34,233 bases of DNA, taken from JBHENW01 sp046261875 (lineage in GTDB: Bacteria > Acidobacteriota > Thermoanaerobaculia > UBA5066 > Gp7-AA6). Under the pieces are notes generated by a model. That model did not search any database, was not told where the DNA came from, and was given only the letters and a program-made list of their open reading frames with translations. The stretch lies in assembly GCA_046261875.1 (NCBI GenBank), contig JBHENW010000116.1, positions 1-34,233 of the forward strand. Direction: 5' to 3'. Position 1 is the first letter of the stretch, and every line of letters starts with the position of its first letter. Of the stretch, positions 1 to 7,424 are shown piece after piece. The translations under genes and the position numbers were made by a program.

Positions 1-2
1 CC

Positions 3-1106
3 GCCACGCGCACTCCGACAAACACGCGCACGCCGACGGCGACCCCGACGGCGACGATCCGGACGACGCCGACGATCACCCCGCTCCGATCGATCGTCCG
101 GCGGACCCCGGCGCCGGCAGCGACACCGACGAGCTCCGAACCGGAGCCCGGAACCTACGTGCACTCCGACGACGTGGACAGGCCGCCGCGCATCCGGCAG
201 GCCGTCAACCCCGTCTACCCCCCCGACGCGTTGCGCGCACGGATCCGCGGCCTCGTCATCCTCGCGGTGCTCATTTCCGAGAGCGGGACGCCGCTGGAGG
301 TCCGTGTCATCCAGAGAGCGCGCGCGGGGTTGACCGAGGCGGCCGTCGAGGCCGTCCGGCGGTGGAGATTCGAACCGGCGCAAAAGAGCGGCGTTCCGGT
401 GACGACCTGGACGACGGTGCGGATCCCCTTCGAGGCTATTCCTTATCCGACGGAGACGCCGGCCCGCGAGTTCGCACCACCGGCTACGCCGACCCCGCCG
501 CCGGTCGCGCGCGCAACCGCCCCTCCACCCATCCGGCCATCCCCATCGCGCGAGGCGGATGCCGTCGTCCGCACGCAGCGCGCGATCCGCCTCGCGGTGA
601 CCCCGGAGCAGGCGCGCGTCTACGTCAATGGCGCATACGTGGGCATCGCGGACGACTGGGACGGGCGCGGAGGGGGACTGGATTACGAGTTCTCCAACCG
701 CGGAGGCAACTTCGTGCGCCTGGAGCTTCCCGGGTATCGGACGATCGAGCTGGAGGTCGTGGTGACCTCCGGCGCGGACGACGAGGTCCTCGAGATCCAC
801 GAAGAGCTCGAGCGTCAGGAGCGGCGACCGTACTCTCCTCTGCCGGCGATTGCGGCGCGCGCCAGCAACGGCGTCGCCTTCGACGTGCAGCCTCCCGACG
901 CCGTCGTCTCGGTCGGCGGCCGCATCCTCGGGGTGGCCCGCCACTTCCATGTGGAGAGCCCGCTGCGGCTGAACGGCCCGGCCGCTTACGATCTGCTCTT
1001 CTCGGCTCCGGGGCACACCTCGCGCGTGATGCGCGTGCTCATCGCCCCCCAGGCGGAAGAGCAGGTCGCCAGGCTGACCGTGCGCCTGCGGCGGCAGGGC
1101 ACGTGA
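3..1106 (+). CDS. TonB C-terminal / PEGA-like domain protein (5' end outside window)
   Basis: The frame is open to the left edge, so the N-terminus is missing; a GTG at 159 is in frame but lies inside the protein. The first ~50 visible codons form a Thr/Pro-rich linker with repeated TPT units. Codons ~59-146 resemble a TonB C-terminal domain: a YPPDALRARIRG-like segment, then GTPLEVRVIQ and AVRRWRFEPA. A second Pro-rich linker follows, then two beta-rich stretches (about nt 580-800 and 870-1090) that look like PEGA repeats (VYVNGAYVG, VVSVGGRILG, LPGYRT, APGHTS). The role is unknown. TonB-C domains normally act in the periplasm and PEGA repeats are thought to bind wall or surface material, so the missing N-terminus could be a membrane anchor, a kinase or another signalling domain. 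It converges on the ligase-like gene and is probably not part of the polysaccharide operon. Gene call firm, domain calls moderate. Confidence 0.75.
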   Translation, partial: ATRTPTNTRTPTATPTATIRTTPTITPLRSIVRRTPAPAATPTSSEPEPGTYVHSDDVDRPPRIRQAVNPVYPPDALRARIRGLVILAVLISESGTPLEVRVIQRARAGLTEAAVEAVRRWRFEPAQKSGVPVTTWTTVRIPFEAIPYPTETPAREFAPPATPTPPPVARATAPPPIRPSPSREADAVVRTQRAIRLAVTPEQARVYVNGAYVGIADDWDGRGGGLDYEFSNRGGNFVRLELPGYRTIELEVVVTSGADDEVLEIHEELERQERRPYSPLPAIAARASNGVAFDVQPPDAVVSVGGRILGVARHFHVESPLRLNGPAAYDLLFSAPGHTSRVMRVLIAPQAEEQVARLTVRLRRQGT

Positions 1107-1131
1107 GAAGCGTAGGGAGGATTCCGCGACG

Positions 1132-1150
1132 CGGGAGCTCAGCGCTCCCG
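1132..1150. terminator. Hairpin between convergent genes, possible bidirectional terminator
   Basis: CGGGAGC (1132-1138) and GCTCCCG (1144-1150) form a perfect 7-bp GC-rich stem with a 5-nt loop. It lies between the 3' ends of two convergent genes and overlaps the stop codon of the minus-strand one. There is no clear T-tract on either side, so rho-independent termination is only suggested by position and shape. Confidence 0.35.
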
Positions 1151-2521
1151 GCCGGCCGCCCATGCCGCCCCGACGACACAGGCGAGCGTGGCCGGGATCG
1201 GCGGAATCGAGAAGTTGTATTCCACGAGCCCGTGGAGAGCCAGTGCGACGAGGGCTCCGATGCCGGCGAGAACCACCGCGCTTTCCTCGCGGTGCCGCTG
1301 GCGGAAGAAAAAACGCAGAAGCAGGACGAGCAGCGAGCCGAATGCCAGGACCGCGAGCGCGGCACCGAGCGTGCCTCCCGTGACGAGCATCTGCAGCAGA
1401 TCGGAGTGCGCCTGCTCCACGAGGCCGTCCATCTCCCGCGGCTGAACGCGCCGGAAAGCCTCCCGGAACGTTCCGAGTCCGGATCCCAGCACCGGGAACT
1501 CCCTCCAGGCCTCCACCGACCTCTCCCAGATCGCGAAGCGCGTCTCCGAACGGAGCTCGCGCCAGTCGAGCGCGAGGAAACGCCGCAGCGGCGCGCCGCG
1601 CAGCGTGGCGACCGCCAGCAGGACCCCCGCGGCGACGGCCAGGGCCACGACGCTGGCGCGGCCGCGCGCGCGCGACCCCCACCGGAAGTTGGCCAGAACG
1701 AGCAGGAGGACCGTAGTCACCGAGGCGGCCAGGATTCCCCCTCGGGACCGGGTCAGCCCGATCCCGATCGCGACGATCCCCCAGATGACTACGTAGCCGA
1801 CGAGAGGACGCAGGCGGCTTTCAAGGCGTTCTCCCGGGTCGGTCAGCTCCTGCGCGCGGTCGGCGTTGGTTAGGAGCTCGCTCCAGAGACCGCCGAAGGC
1901 GACGGCCGCGCCGATCTGCAGGTACCCGGCGAAGCTGTTGGGGCTCGCGAAAAGCCCGTGAAGGCGGTCCGAGGTCGCTTCCGCAGCGGCCGCGAGGAGA
2001 ACCTGTAGCACGGAAGTGGTAGCTACGACCCCGAGGAGGAATCGCCGCCGGGGACGGTTGCGCAGGAGCAGCACCCCGGAAGCGAACAGCACCGCGTAAG
2101 CCAGCACCCGCAACGACGCCCCCGCGGTTTCCCACGGCGCGATGGAGATACGCGGCGCCGGTGGCGAGCTCTGTCCGAAACTTCCGAGGATCTCGGCCGT
2201 CTCGTGATAAATTTCTAGGTTTACCGGGCCAAGCCGCTGAAGCACTGGCTCAGGAATGGGCAAAAGTTGAACGATACCGAGCAGGACGATGGCCAAAATC
2301 GCTCCGAAAGGGAGTCCAATAGGACCGAGGGCCCGCAGGCGAAACTTCGAGAGAAGGGTTGCCGCGGCGATGCCGAAGGCGGACAACTCCAGCGCCAGGT
2401 GGCCGGTCGGGGTCACGCCGGCGTCCCCGAAGGCCGTCCGCTGAACCCCCGGGTGTCCTCCATAGAGGATGGGGGCTACTGCCGCGAAGAGGACGAGCAG
2501 CCCGAAGGCTACGGAATCCAT
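1139..2521 (-). CDS. O-antigen ligase/polymerase-like (Wzy_C) membrane protein
   Basis: A 460-residue polytopic membrane protein with about ten or more hydrophobic segments. Wzy_C/O-antigen ligase features are visible: SPNSFAGY at 193-200, TRSRGG ending at 262, then a large extracytoplasmic loop with VLGSGLGTF (344-352) and AHSDLLQ (371-377), the usual place of the AHN-x-YLQ motif, followed by C-terminal helices. Such proteins either join undecaprenyl-linked glycan to an acceptor at the outer face of the inner membrane (WaaL, PglL) or polymerise repeat units (Wzy); sequence alone does not separate these. The ATG at 2521 is chosen because it opens directly into the first membrane segment; the frame continues 45 codons upstream to another ATG, but that part is unlike a membrane protein start. 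It is divergent from the export operon. Confidence 0.85.
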   Translation of the reverse strand: MDSVAFGLLVLFAAVAPILYGGHPGVQRTAFGDAGVTPTGHLALELSAFGIAAATLLSKFRLRALGPIGLPFGAILAIVLLGIVQLLPIPEPVLQRLGPVNLEIYHETAEILGSFGQSSPPAPRISIAPWETAGASLRVLAYAVLFASGVLLLRNRPRRRFLLGVVATTSVLQVLLAAAAEATSDRLHGLFASPNSFAGYLQIGAAVAFGGLWSELLTNADRAQELTDPGERLESRLRPLVGYVVIWGIVAIGIGLTRSRGGILAASVTTVLLLVLANFRWGSRARGRASVVALAVAAGVLLAVATLRGAPLRRFLALDWRELRSETRFAIWERSVEAWREFPVLGSGLGTFREAFRRVQPREMDGLVEQAHSDLLQMLVTGGTLGAALAVLAFGSLLVLLLRFFFRQRHREESAVVLAGIGALVALALHGLVEYNFSIPPIPATLACVVGAAWAAGRER

Positions 2522-2757
2522 CTTGCACGCGTCCGCCGGAGCGAACGCCTCACGGGCTACGCCGCGAAGCTTCGTAAAGGGTTTCAATCGTCGGTTCTCT
2601 AGGTGGTCTGGGGAATGATGACATCGAACGCGCCGGCTCAGACAGAGGAATTCCACCAGACCCGCTTCGGGGGGGCCGGGGCCCCTTTTGTCGCGAACGG
2701 CCCCAGTTCAACGGACGGACCGGGAACGCCGCGGACGCCGGCGGGGTTGAGCCATAG
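2522..2757. other. Divergent intergenic region upstream of the export operon
   Basis: These 236 bp separate the divergent ligase-like and beta-barrel genes and should hold promoters for both. I could not find a convincing -35/-10 pair on either strand. The only clear structure is the G/C-rich hairpin followed by four Ts at 2672-2689, listed separately. Confidence 0.4.
2672..2689 (+). terminator. Terminator-like hairpin plus TTTT in the operon leader
   Basis: GGGGC (2672-2676), loop CGGG, GCCCC (2681-2685) and then TTTT (2686-2689), lying about 70 nt before the beta-barrel start on the plus strand. No plus-strand gene ends nearby, the last stopping at 1106, so it looks more like a leader attenuator than a gene-end terminator. 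The stem is only 5 bp and the T-run is short. Confidence 0.35.
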
Positions 2758-2760
2758 GTG
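2756..2760 (+). promoter_or_regulatory. Possible Shine-Dalgarno favouring the GTG at 2767
   Basis: AGGTG matches the 3' part of the extended Shine-Dalgarno sequence and sits 6 nt before an in-frame GTG at 2767. The upstream candidate GTG at 2758 has only GGCGGGG at a longer distance. The two starts differ by three residues ahead of the signal peptide. Confidence 0.35.
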
Positions 2761-4074
2761 CGCTCCGTGAGATCACTCCTGACTTCCCCTCTTTTTCTCA
2801 CTCGCTTCGTGGCCGGGGTGCTGGCGGTCGCCTTCGTGAGCGCCATCGCGGCGGCGCAGCAGGCTACCGAGGGGGAACTCCCGCGCGAGCGCACGGTGCC
2901 GGCCGAGGAGAAACTTCGGCTCGACCTGGAGAATAGCCGTCTGCGCCTGGGACCGCTGCGGCTCATTCCCCGGTTCGCGGTGAGCGGCGGGTACGAAAGC
3001 AACGTGTTCGGAACGACGAGCAATGAGACCGATGACTGGACCCTGGCGACCACGGTGGGAACTCGCTTCGTCTTGCCGCTCGGGTCGAAGGTCTATCTGC
3101 ACGGGACTGCACTCCCGCGATACATCTGGTACGCCGAGCTCGAGGAGCGGCGCCGTTGGACCGGGGCCGGAGACGCCGCGCTCATCGGATTCTTCAATCG
3201 GGTTTCCCTGGAGGTCGGAGCGCGCGGATCGCGAACCTATGGCCTGCTGAGCGCAGAGAATCCGATCCAGACGCTGGATGACCTGCGCCAGGCCTTCGTC
3301 CGCGCCGAGGTCGAGATCTCGAACCGGATCCTTCTCTTCGGACGCGGAGAGCTGCTCGAGCGCCGCCATTCGCTGGAGGAGGAGGTTCCGGACGTCGACC
3401 TCGAGAACGCGCGCGTTCTGGACAGGGATATCGAGTTCGCCCAGGCCGGGATCCGGTTTCTGGTCTGGCGTTCTCTGGAGCTGTCCGTGATCGGAGAGCA
3501 GACGCGTACCGAGTTCCTCGCGAGCCCGGAGCGAGACAATGAGACCGAGGCGGTCAACGTCGGCCTCCGTTTCAACCGGCCCCGCCTGTTCATAAACCTC
3601 ATCGGCGGATATCGCAACGTCCGGCCCACGGGCGAGCCTCCACTGTTCTCGGACCTCTCGACCGCAACCGGCTCCTACTTCGTGTCGTTCTTCCTGCTGA
3701 GACCCGTGGAATTGCAGGCCTACGGTCATCGCCGGCTGGGGTACGGACTGACCCGAATCAACCCGTATTACCTGGAGACGCTCAACGGCGGGGCGGTGCA
3801 GTTGAGGATCCGCAACCGTTTCATCCTTCGGGGGTTCGGCGAGTACACCGACGTGGACTATCCGGTCAACCTCCAGCTCCCGGAGGGAGGCACGCCGGGA
3901 CGCCGGGACTCAGTGACCACGTTTGGCGGCGGCATCTCGATGAGGGTCTTCCGCGACATTTCTCTCACCGCCCAGATCTCCGAGTCGGAGTATCGATCGA
4001 GGGCGCCCGTGGAAACGACCACGATCCAGCGAATTACCACCGGCCTTTCCTTTGGAGGGGAGTTTTCTCGATGA
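2758..4074 (+). CDS. Outer-membrane beta-barrel protein of polysaccharide export locus
   Basis: A 438-residue secreted protein (435 if GTG 2767 is used). Residues ~1-33 form a signal peptide with a basic N-terminus, a long hydrophobic core and an SAIAAA-QQ cleavage region. The rest alternates polar and hydrophobic residues in short amphipathic strands (SGGYESNVFG, VSLEVGARGSR, LSVIGEQTRTEF, INLIGGYRNV) typical of a large transmembrane beta-barrel of roughly 16-18 strands. Its stop overlaps the start of the OPX gene by 4 bp, so the two are probably translated together. In Myxococcus xanthus, separate barrels (the Wzp proteins) complete OPX proteins that lack a membrane-spanning part. The same role is inferred here from position and architecture, not from recognised sequence identity. 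It could instead be a porin-like lectin or a polysaccharide secretin partner. Confidence 0.8.
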   Translation: MRSVRSLLTSPLFLTRFVAGVLAVAFVSAIAAAQQATEGELPRERTVPAEEKLRLDLENSRLRLGPLRLIPRFAVSGGYESNVFGTTSNETDDWTLATTVGTRFVLPLGSKVYLHGTALPRYIWYAELEERRRWTGAGDAALIGFFNRVSLEVGARGSRTYGLLSAENPIQTLDDLRQAFVRAEVEISNRILLFGRGELLERRHSLEEEVPDVDLENARVLDRDIEFAQAGIRFLVWRSLELSVIGEQTRTEFLASPERDNETEAVNVGLRFNRPRLFINLIGGYRNVRPTGEPPLFSDLSTATGSYFVSFFLLRPVELQAYGHRRLGYGLTRINPYYLETLNGGAVQLRIRNRFILRGFGEYTDVDYPVNLQLPEGGTPGRRDSVTTFGGGISMRVFRDISLTAQISESEYRSRAPVETTTIQRITTGLSFGGEFSR

Positions 4075-4910
4075 AACGCTTTTTTCGGATTCTGTCCTTC
4101 GCTCTCCTGGCGTTTGCCGCCGGGAGCCTTCTGCGGGCGCAAGAGGCCATTGGGGGCTACCGAATCGGTCCGAAGGATCTGCTCGACATTCGGGTCCTGG
4201 AGGTTCCGGAGCTGAACATCGAGCGCCGGGTCTCCGACGCGGGCACGATCGACCTGCCCCTCCTCGGGGACTTCGACGTCTCCGGATTGACCGCGCTGGA
4301 GACGCGGGACCGGCTCCAGCGGCTGCTCGTGGAGAAGTACGTCAACCGGGCCAACGTGTCCGTGGTCGTCAAGGAATACGCCAACAAGCCGGTCTCGATC
4401 CTCGGCGCGGTCCAGAATCCGGGCTCGCTGGCGATCTCGGGACAGTGGACGCTCCTCCAGGCCCTTTCGGCCGCGGGCGGCCTGACGGATGCCGCCGGGA
4501 AGAAGATCTACGTGCTGCGCAAGGCGGAGAACGGCCTGTCGGACACGCTGGAGATCGACCGCGAGGAGCTCTTCCGCAACTCCTCCTCCGTCTGGAACAT
4601 CCCGATCGTTCCCTCCGACATCGTCAACGTCGAGCCGAAAACCACGGTCAAGCTTTTCTGCCTGGGGGCAGTCGGCACTCCGGGGGCGCTGGAGTTCGAC
4701 AGAGACGACCGGATCAGCCTCCTCTCGGTGATCGCCAAGGCGGGAGGGCTGACCGACCGAGCCTCCAAGAAGATTCGGATCAAGCGGCGGGGCCCGGATG
4801 GCAAGGATCAGGAGATCGTCGTGAACTTCAATCGAGTCGTCTCGGGCAAGGACCAGGATCCCGTGCTGCAACCCGATGACGTCGTCATCGTCAAGGAGTC
4901 CTGGCTGTGA
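4071..4910 (+). CDS. OPX / Wza-like polysaccharide export protein with two SLBB domains
   Basis: A 279-residue periplasmic or outer-membrane export protein. Residues 1-23 are a signal peptide (cleavage near LLRA-QE), with no lipobox Cys. The polysaccharide export domain starts around YRIGPKDLLDIRVLE (30-44) and includes DAGTIDLPLLGDFDVSGLT. Two SLBB domains follow, one near KPVSILGAVQNPGSL (~106-190) and one near KLFCLGAVGTPGALEF (~197-275); each contains an LxxLSxAGGLTD-type helix. The chain stops straight after the second SLBB at VVIVKESWL, so the amphipathic C-terminal helix that forms the Wza outer-membrane pore is absent. Together with the adjacent beta-barrel this suggests a two-part outer-membrane translocon. 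ATGA overlap with the upstream gene, GTGA overlap with the downstream one. Confidence 0.92.
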   Translation: MKRFFRILSFALLAFAAGSLLRAQEAIGGYRIGPKDLLDIRVLEVPELNIERRVSDAGTIDLPLLGDFDVSGLTALETRDRLQRLLVEKYVNRANVSVVVKEYANKPVSILGAVQNPGSLAISGQWTLLQALSAAGGLTDAAGKKIYVLRKAENGLSDTLEIDREELFRNSSSVWNIPIVPSDIVNVEPKTTVKLFCLGAVGTPGALEFDRDDRISLLSVIAKAGGLTDRASKKIRIKRRGPDGKDQEIVVNFNRVVSGKDQDPVLQPDDVVIVKESWL

Positions 4911-7147
4911 GCGAAATCGAATTCGGCGCCGAGTCGCCGTCCGCCGAGCGTCCCGGAAGACAGGTGCGTCTCCGGGAGTACTGGGCGCTTCTCCTGAAGC
5001 ATCGGCGCCTAGTCGCGCTGTGCCTGATCACGGGAGTCGGCGTCGCTGCGCTGATCTCCCTGCTCTCGCCTCCCCGCTATCGGGCCACGGCGGTGGTGGC
5101 GGTAGAGAAGGAGCGGCAGAACCCGCTCGAGAGCAACTGGAGCCCTCAGGTGTACGGAGGCGCGGATCCGGAGTTCCTTCCGACGCAGATGCGTCTCATC
5201 GGAAGCCGGGAGATCGCCGAGCGCGTCGTGCAGAGGTTGAACCTCATCGAGAACCGGGAGTTCAACGAGAAGCGGAGCGGCCTGTTTCGCAGCGGCCGCG
5301 AGGACGGCGCCGCCGGACTTTCCCGCGACGCACTGACACAGGCCGCGGAGCGGATCCAGTCCGGAATCAACGTCGCGCCGATCCGGGGCACGAGCCTGCT
5401 GGAGGTCTCTTTCGTCGCTTCCTCCCCGAAGCTCGCGGCCGAGATCGCGAATGCCATCGCCGAGGCCTACGTGGCCTGGAACATGGAAGCCAAAGTCCGC
5501 CTCGTCGCCGAGGCTTCCGATTTCCTGACCGCGCAGACGGACCAGCTCAAGGAGGAGATCGAGGAGAAGGAGCAGCAGCTGCTCGCCTACGGCCGGCAAA
5601 AGGACATCATCTCGATGGACCCCAGGAGCAACGTCACCCTCCAAAAACTCGAAGCCCTCAACAGCGACTACGCGGCCGCCGTCGGGGATCGCGTCGCCAA
5701 GGAAGCCCGCTATCACGAGCTCCAGAACGCGCGCCCCGAGGTCGTCGCCGACGTGTCCGCGCTTCAGGATGAGCAGGCGCGGCTGGAGCGGGAGTACGCC
5801 GAGAAGCTGAACCTCTACAAGCCCGAGTGGCCGGCCATGGTGCAGCTGCAGGAGAGAATCGAGAAGGTGCGCGAGCAGGTCGCGACGACGACCCAGGAGC
5901 GGGTCGGCCGGGCGCGCGAGACGGCGAGGAATGAGTACCTGACCGCCATGCGCCGGGAAGGCAGCCTCCGCTCGGTCCTCCAAACGCAGAAGTCCGAGGC
6001 GATGACGCTCAACACCAACGCCGTGGAATACAACAACCTGAACGTCGAGGTCGAGACGAAACGGGCCCTGCTCGACACGCTCCTCAAGCGGAAGGCCGAG
6101 ATCGGGATGATGGCGCAGATGGGGGGCGGAGAGCGCGCCTCGAACGTCCGGATCGTGGATCGCGCGCTGCCTCCCCGGGGGCGGTTCCGTCCCTCCTACA
6201 GGCAGAACGGACTCTTCGGCCTCTTCTTCGGGAGCGTCGCCGGGATCGGTCTCGCTTTGTTTCTCGGATACCTCGACCGCAGCCTACGCACCGCGGAGCA
6301 GGTGGAGCAGTATCTCGGGCTTCCTGCGCTCGGCGTGATCCCGGCAGTTCATCCTCCGGGGAAGGAGCGCGGTTACGCCTATGGCCTGATGCGGCGCAAG
6401 AAAACGGACCCGGCCGATGAAACCGCCATCGAGCTGCTGCCGCACGCGCACCCGCGGACCCGGGTCGCCGAGGCTTATCGCTCCTTTCGGACCGCGCTCC
6501 TGCTTTCGCGGGCGGGCGGGGTCAAGTCCATCGTGATCACCTCCGCCGTCTCGCAGGAGGGCAAGTCCAGCACGGCCGTGAACCTCGCCGTCGTGCTCGG
6601 CCAGCTCGGCAAGCGGGTCCTGCTCGTGGACGCAGACCTCCACAAGCCGCGGCTGCACGAGATCCTGCGCGTCTCCAACCGCCTCGGCCTCGTATCCGTC
6701 CTGGCGGAGAACCTGCAGCCGGCGCAGGCGGTCATGAAGACCGAGATCCCCGGAGTGTCCGTGGTGCCCTCGGGGCCTGCATCGCCAAACCCCTCCGGCC
6801 TCCTCTCCTCGGAGGGCATGAGCCGGTTCCTGGAACTCGCTCGGATGAACTTCGACTTCACAATCATCGACGCGCCTCCGATCCACCCCGTGGCGGACGC
6901 GCTGGTCCTCGGGCACCAGATCGATGGCGTCGTCCTGTGCGTCCGCGGCGGGAAGACGCCGCGCGAAGAGATCGCGCGCGTCCTTGACATATTGCACCGC
7001 AGCCATGTCCGCGTCCTCGGAGTGCTCATCAACAATCTCGAGGAGCCGGCCAGCGCCTACGGCCTGAAAGCGAGCTATGACTACGGCTACTACGGCGAGG
7101 ACCGCGAGAACGAGCCGGCGGGAACCCGGGCTGCCCTGACGAGCTAG
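4907..7147 (+). CDS. Wzc-like polysaccharide co-polymerase with BY-kinase domain (PCP-2a)
   Basis: A 746-residue inner-membrane protein. A Wzz-type N-terminal region (REYWALLLKHRRL) leads into TM1 (~35-55), then a long periplasmic part with a coiled-coil stretch (~210-340), then TM2 (~436-457). The cytosolic bacterial tyrosine kinase domain follows. Its Walker A is SQEGKSST (~548-555), Walker A' is LLVDADLHKPR (~571-582) and Walker B is FTIIDAPP (~650-657). The tail has a tyrosine cluster at 718, 724, 726, 728 and 729, the usual autophosphorylation site. In this family, cycling between phosphorylated and dephosphorylated forms governs chain length and export together with the OPX protein. The GTG start overlaps the OPX stop (GTGA). 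The phosphatase expected to act on it is the next gene, after a 277-bp gap. Confidence 0.95.
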   Translation: MSEIEFGAESPSAERPGRQVRLREYWALLLKHRRLVALCLITGVGVAALISLLSPPRYRATAVVAVEKERQNPLESNWSPQVYGGADPEFLPTQMRLIGSREIAERVVQRLNLIENREFNEKRSGLFRSGREDGAAGLSRDALTQAAERIQSGINVAPIRGTSLLEVSFVASSPKLAAEIANAIAEAYVAWNMEAKVRLVAEASDFLTAQTDQLKEEIEEKEQQLLAYGRQKDIISMDPRSNVTLQKLEALNSDYAAAVGDRVAKEARYHELQNARPEVVADVSALQDEQARLEREYAEKLNLYKPEWPAMVQLQERIEKVREQVATTTQERVGRARETARNEYLTAMRREGSLRSVLQTQKSEAMTLNTNAVEYNNLNVEVETKRALLDTLLKRKAEIGMMAQMGGGERASNVRIVDRALPPRGRFRPSYRQNGLFGLFFGSVAGIGLALFLGYLDRSLRTAEQVEQYLGLPALGVIPAVHPPGKERGYAYGLMRRKKTDPADETAIELLPHAHPRTRVAEAYRSFRTALLLSRAGGVKSIVITSAVSQEGKSSTAVNLAVVLGQLGKRVLLVDADLHKPRLHEILRVSNRLGLVSVLAENLQPAQAVMKTEIPGVSVVPSGPASPNPSGLLSSEGMSRFLELARMNFDFTIIDAPPIHPVADALVLGHQIDGVVLCVRGGKTPREEIARVLDILHRSHVRVLGVLINNLEEPASAYGLKASYDYGYYGEDRENEPAGTRAALTS

Positions 7148-7185
7148 CGCCGAGCGCCCTCTGAAGGGGGAGAGCTGCGCCTCCT

Positions 7186-7205
7186 CGTTCAGACTCGCCT
7201 GAACG
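7186..7205. repeat. Perfect inverted repeat, hairpin after the co-polymerase gene
   Basis: CGTTCAG (7186-7192) and CTGAACG (7199-7205) are exact reverse complements around a 6-nt spacer, 38 nt after the co-polymerase stop. There is no following T-tract, so it may be an mRNA-end stabilising hairpin, a weak terminator or a protein-binding site. Confidence 0.4.
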
Positions 7206-7217
7206 TGTCCCGGCTGA

Positions 7218-7229
7218 GCACGATCGTGC
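7218..7229. repeat. 12-bp perfect palindrome GCACGATCGTGC
   Basis: GCACGATCGTGC is fully self-complementary and lies 12 nt after the hairpin at 7186-7205, in the gap before the phosphatase gene. Its size and position would suit a dimeric regulator's operator, but a short GC-rich palindrome can arise by chance in this DNA. Confidence 0.3.
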
Positions 7230-7424
7230 CATTTCACGGCATGTGCGGTTGACGGAGACTGCGGAACAGGCGCCATTTGGACCGGATCAACTCGATGCTC
7301 GGCTCGGAACGACATCTGCTTGCAGTCGCCAGGAAAGCGTGACTCAGCCCGAGATCAGCCTCGCGATCGCAGCCACCCCTGGCCAACAGACACAGCGAAT
7401 ATCTTTTACGGAGTCGCGGCGGGA

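Larger units (their letters stand above)
7148..7424. other. 277-bp gap with two dyad symmetries before the phosphatase gene
   Basis: The longest gap in the export block. It contains a perfect hairpin (7186-7205) and a 12-bp palindrome (7218-7229). TTGACG at 7249-7254 could be a -35 element, but no acceptable -10 lies 16-18 bp downstream. A 61-codon open frame (GTG 7243 to TGA 7428) overlaps the phosphatase start, but its third-position GC is lower than in the neighbouring genes and I do not call it a gene. Confidence 0.4.

Noticed and set aside
362..1873. A 503-codon plus-strand open frame spanning the TonB/PEGA gene and the antisense of the ligase-like gene
   Set aside because: Arg/Pro-rich composition without motifs, and both regions are explained by better genes in other frames.
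7249..7254. TTGACG as a -35 box before the phosphatase gene
   Set aside because: Nothing resembling TATAAT occurs 16-18 bp downstream.
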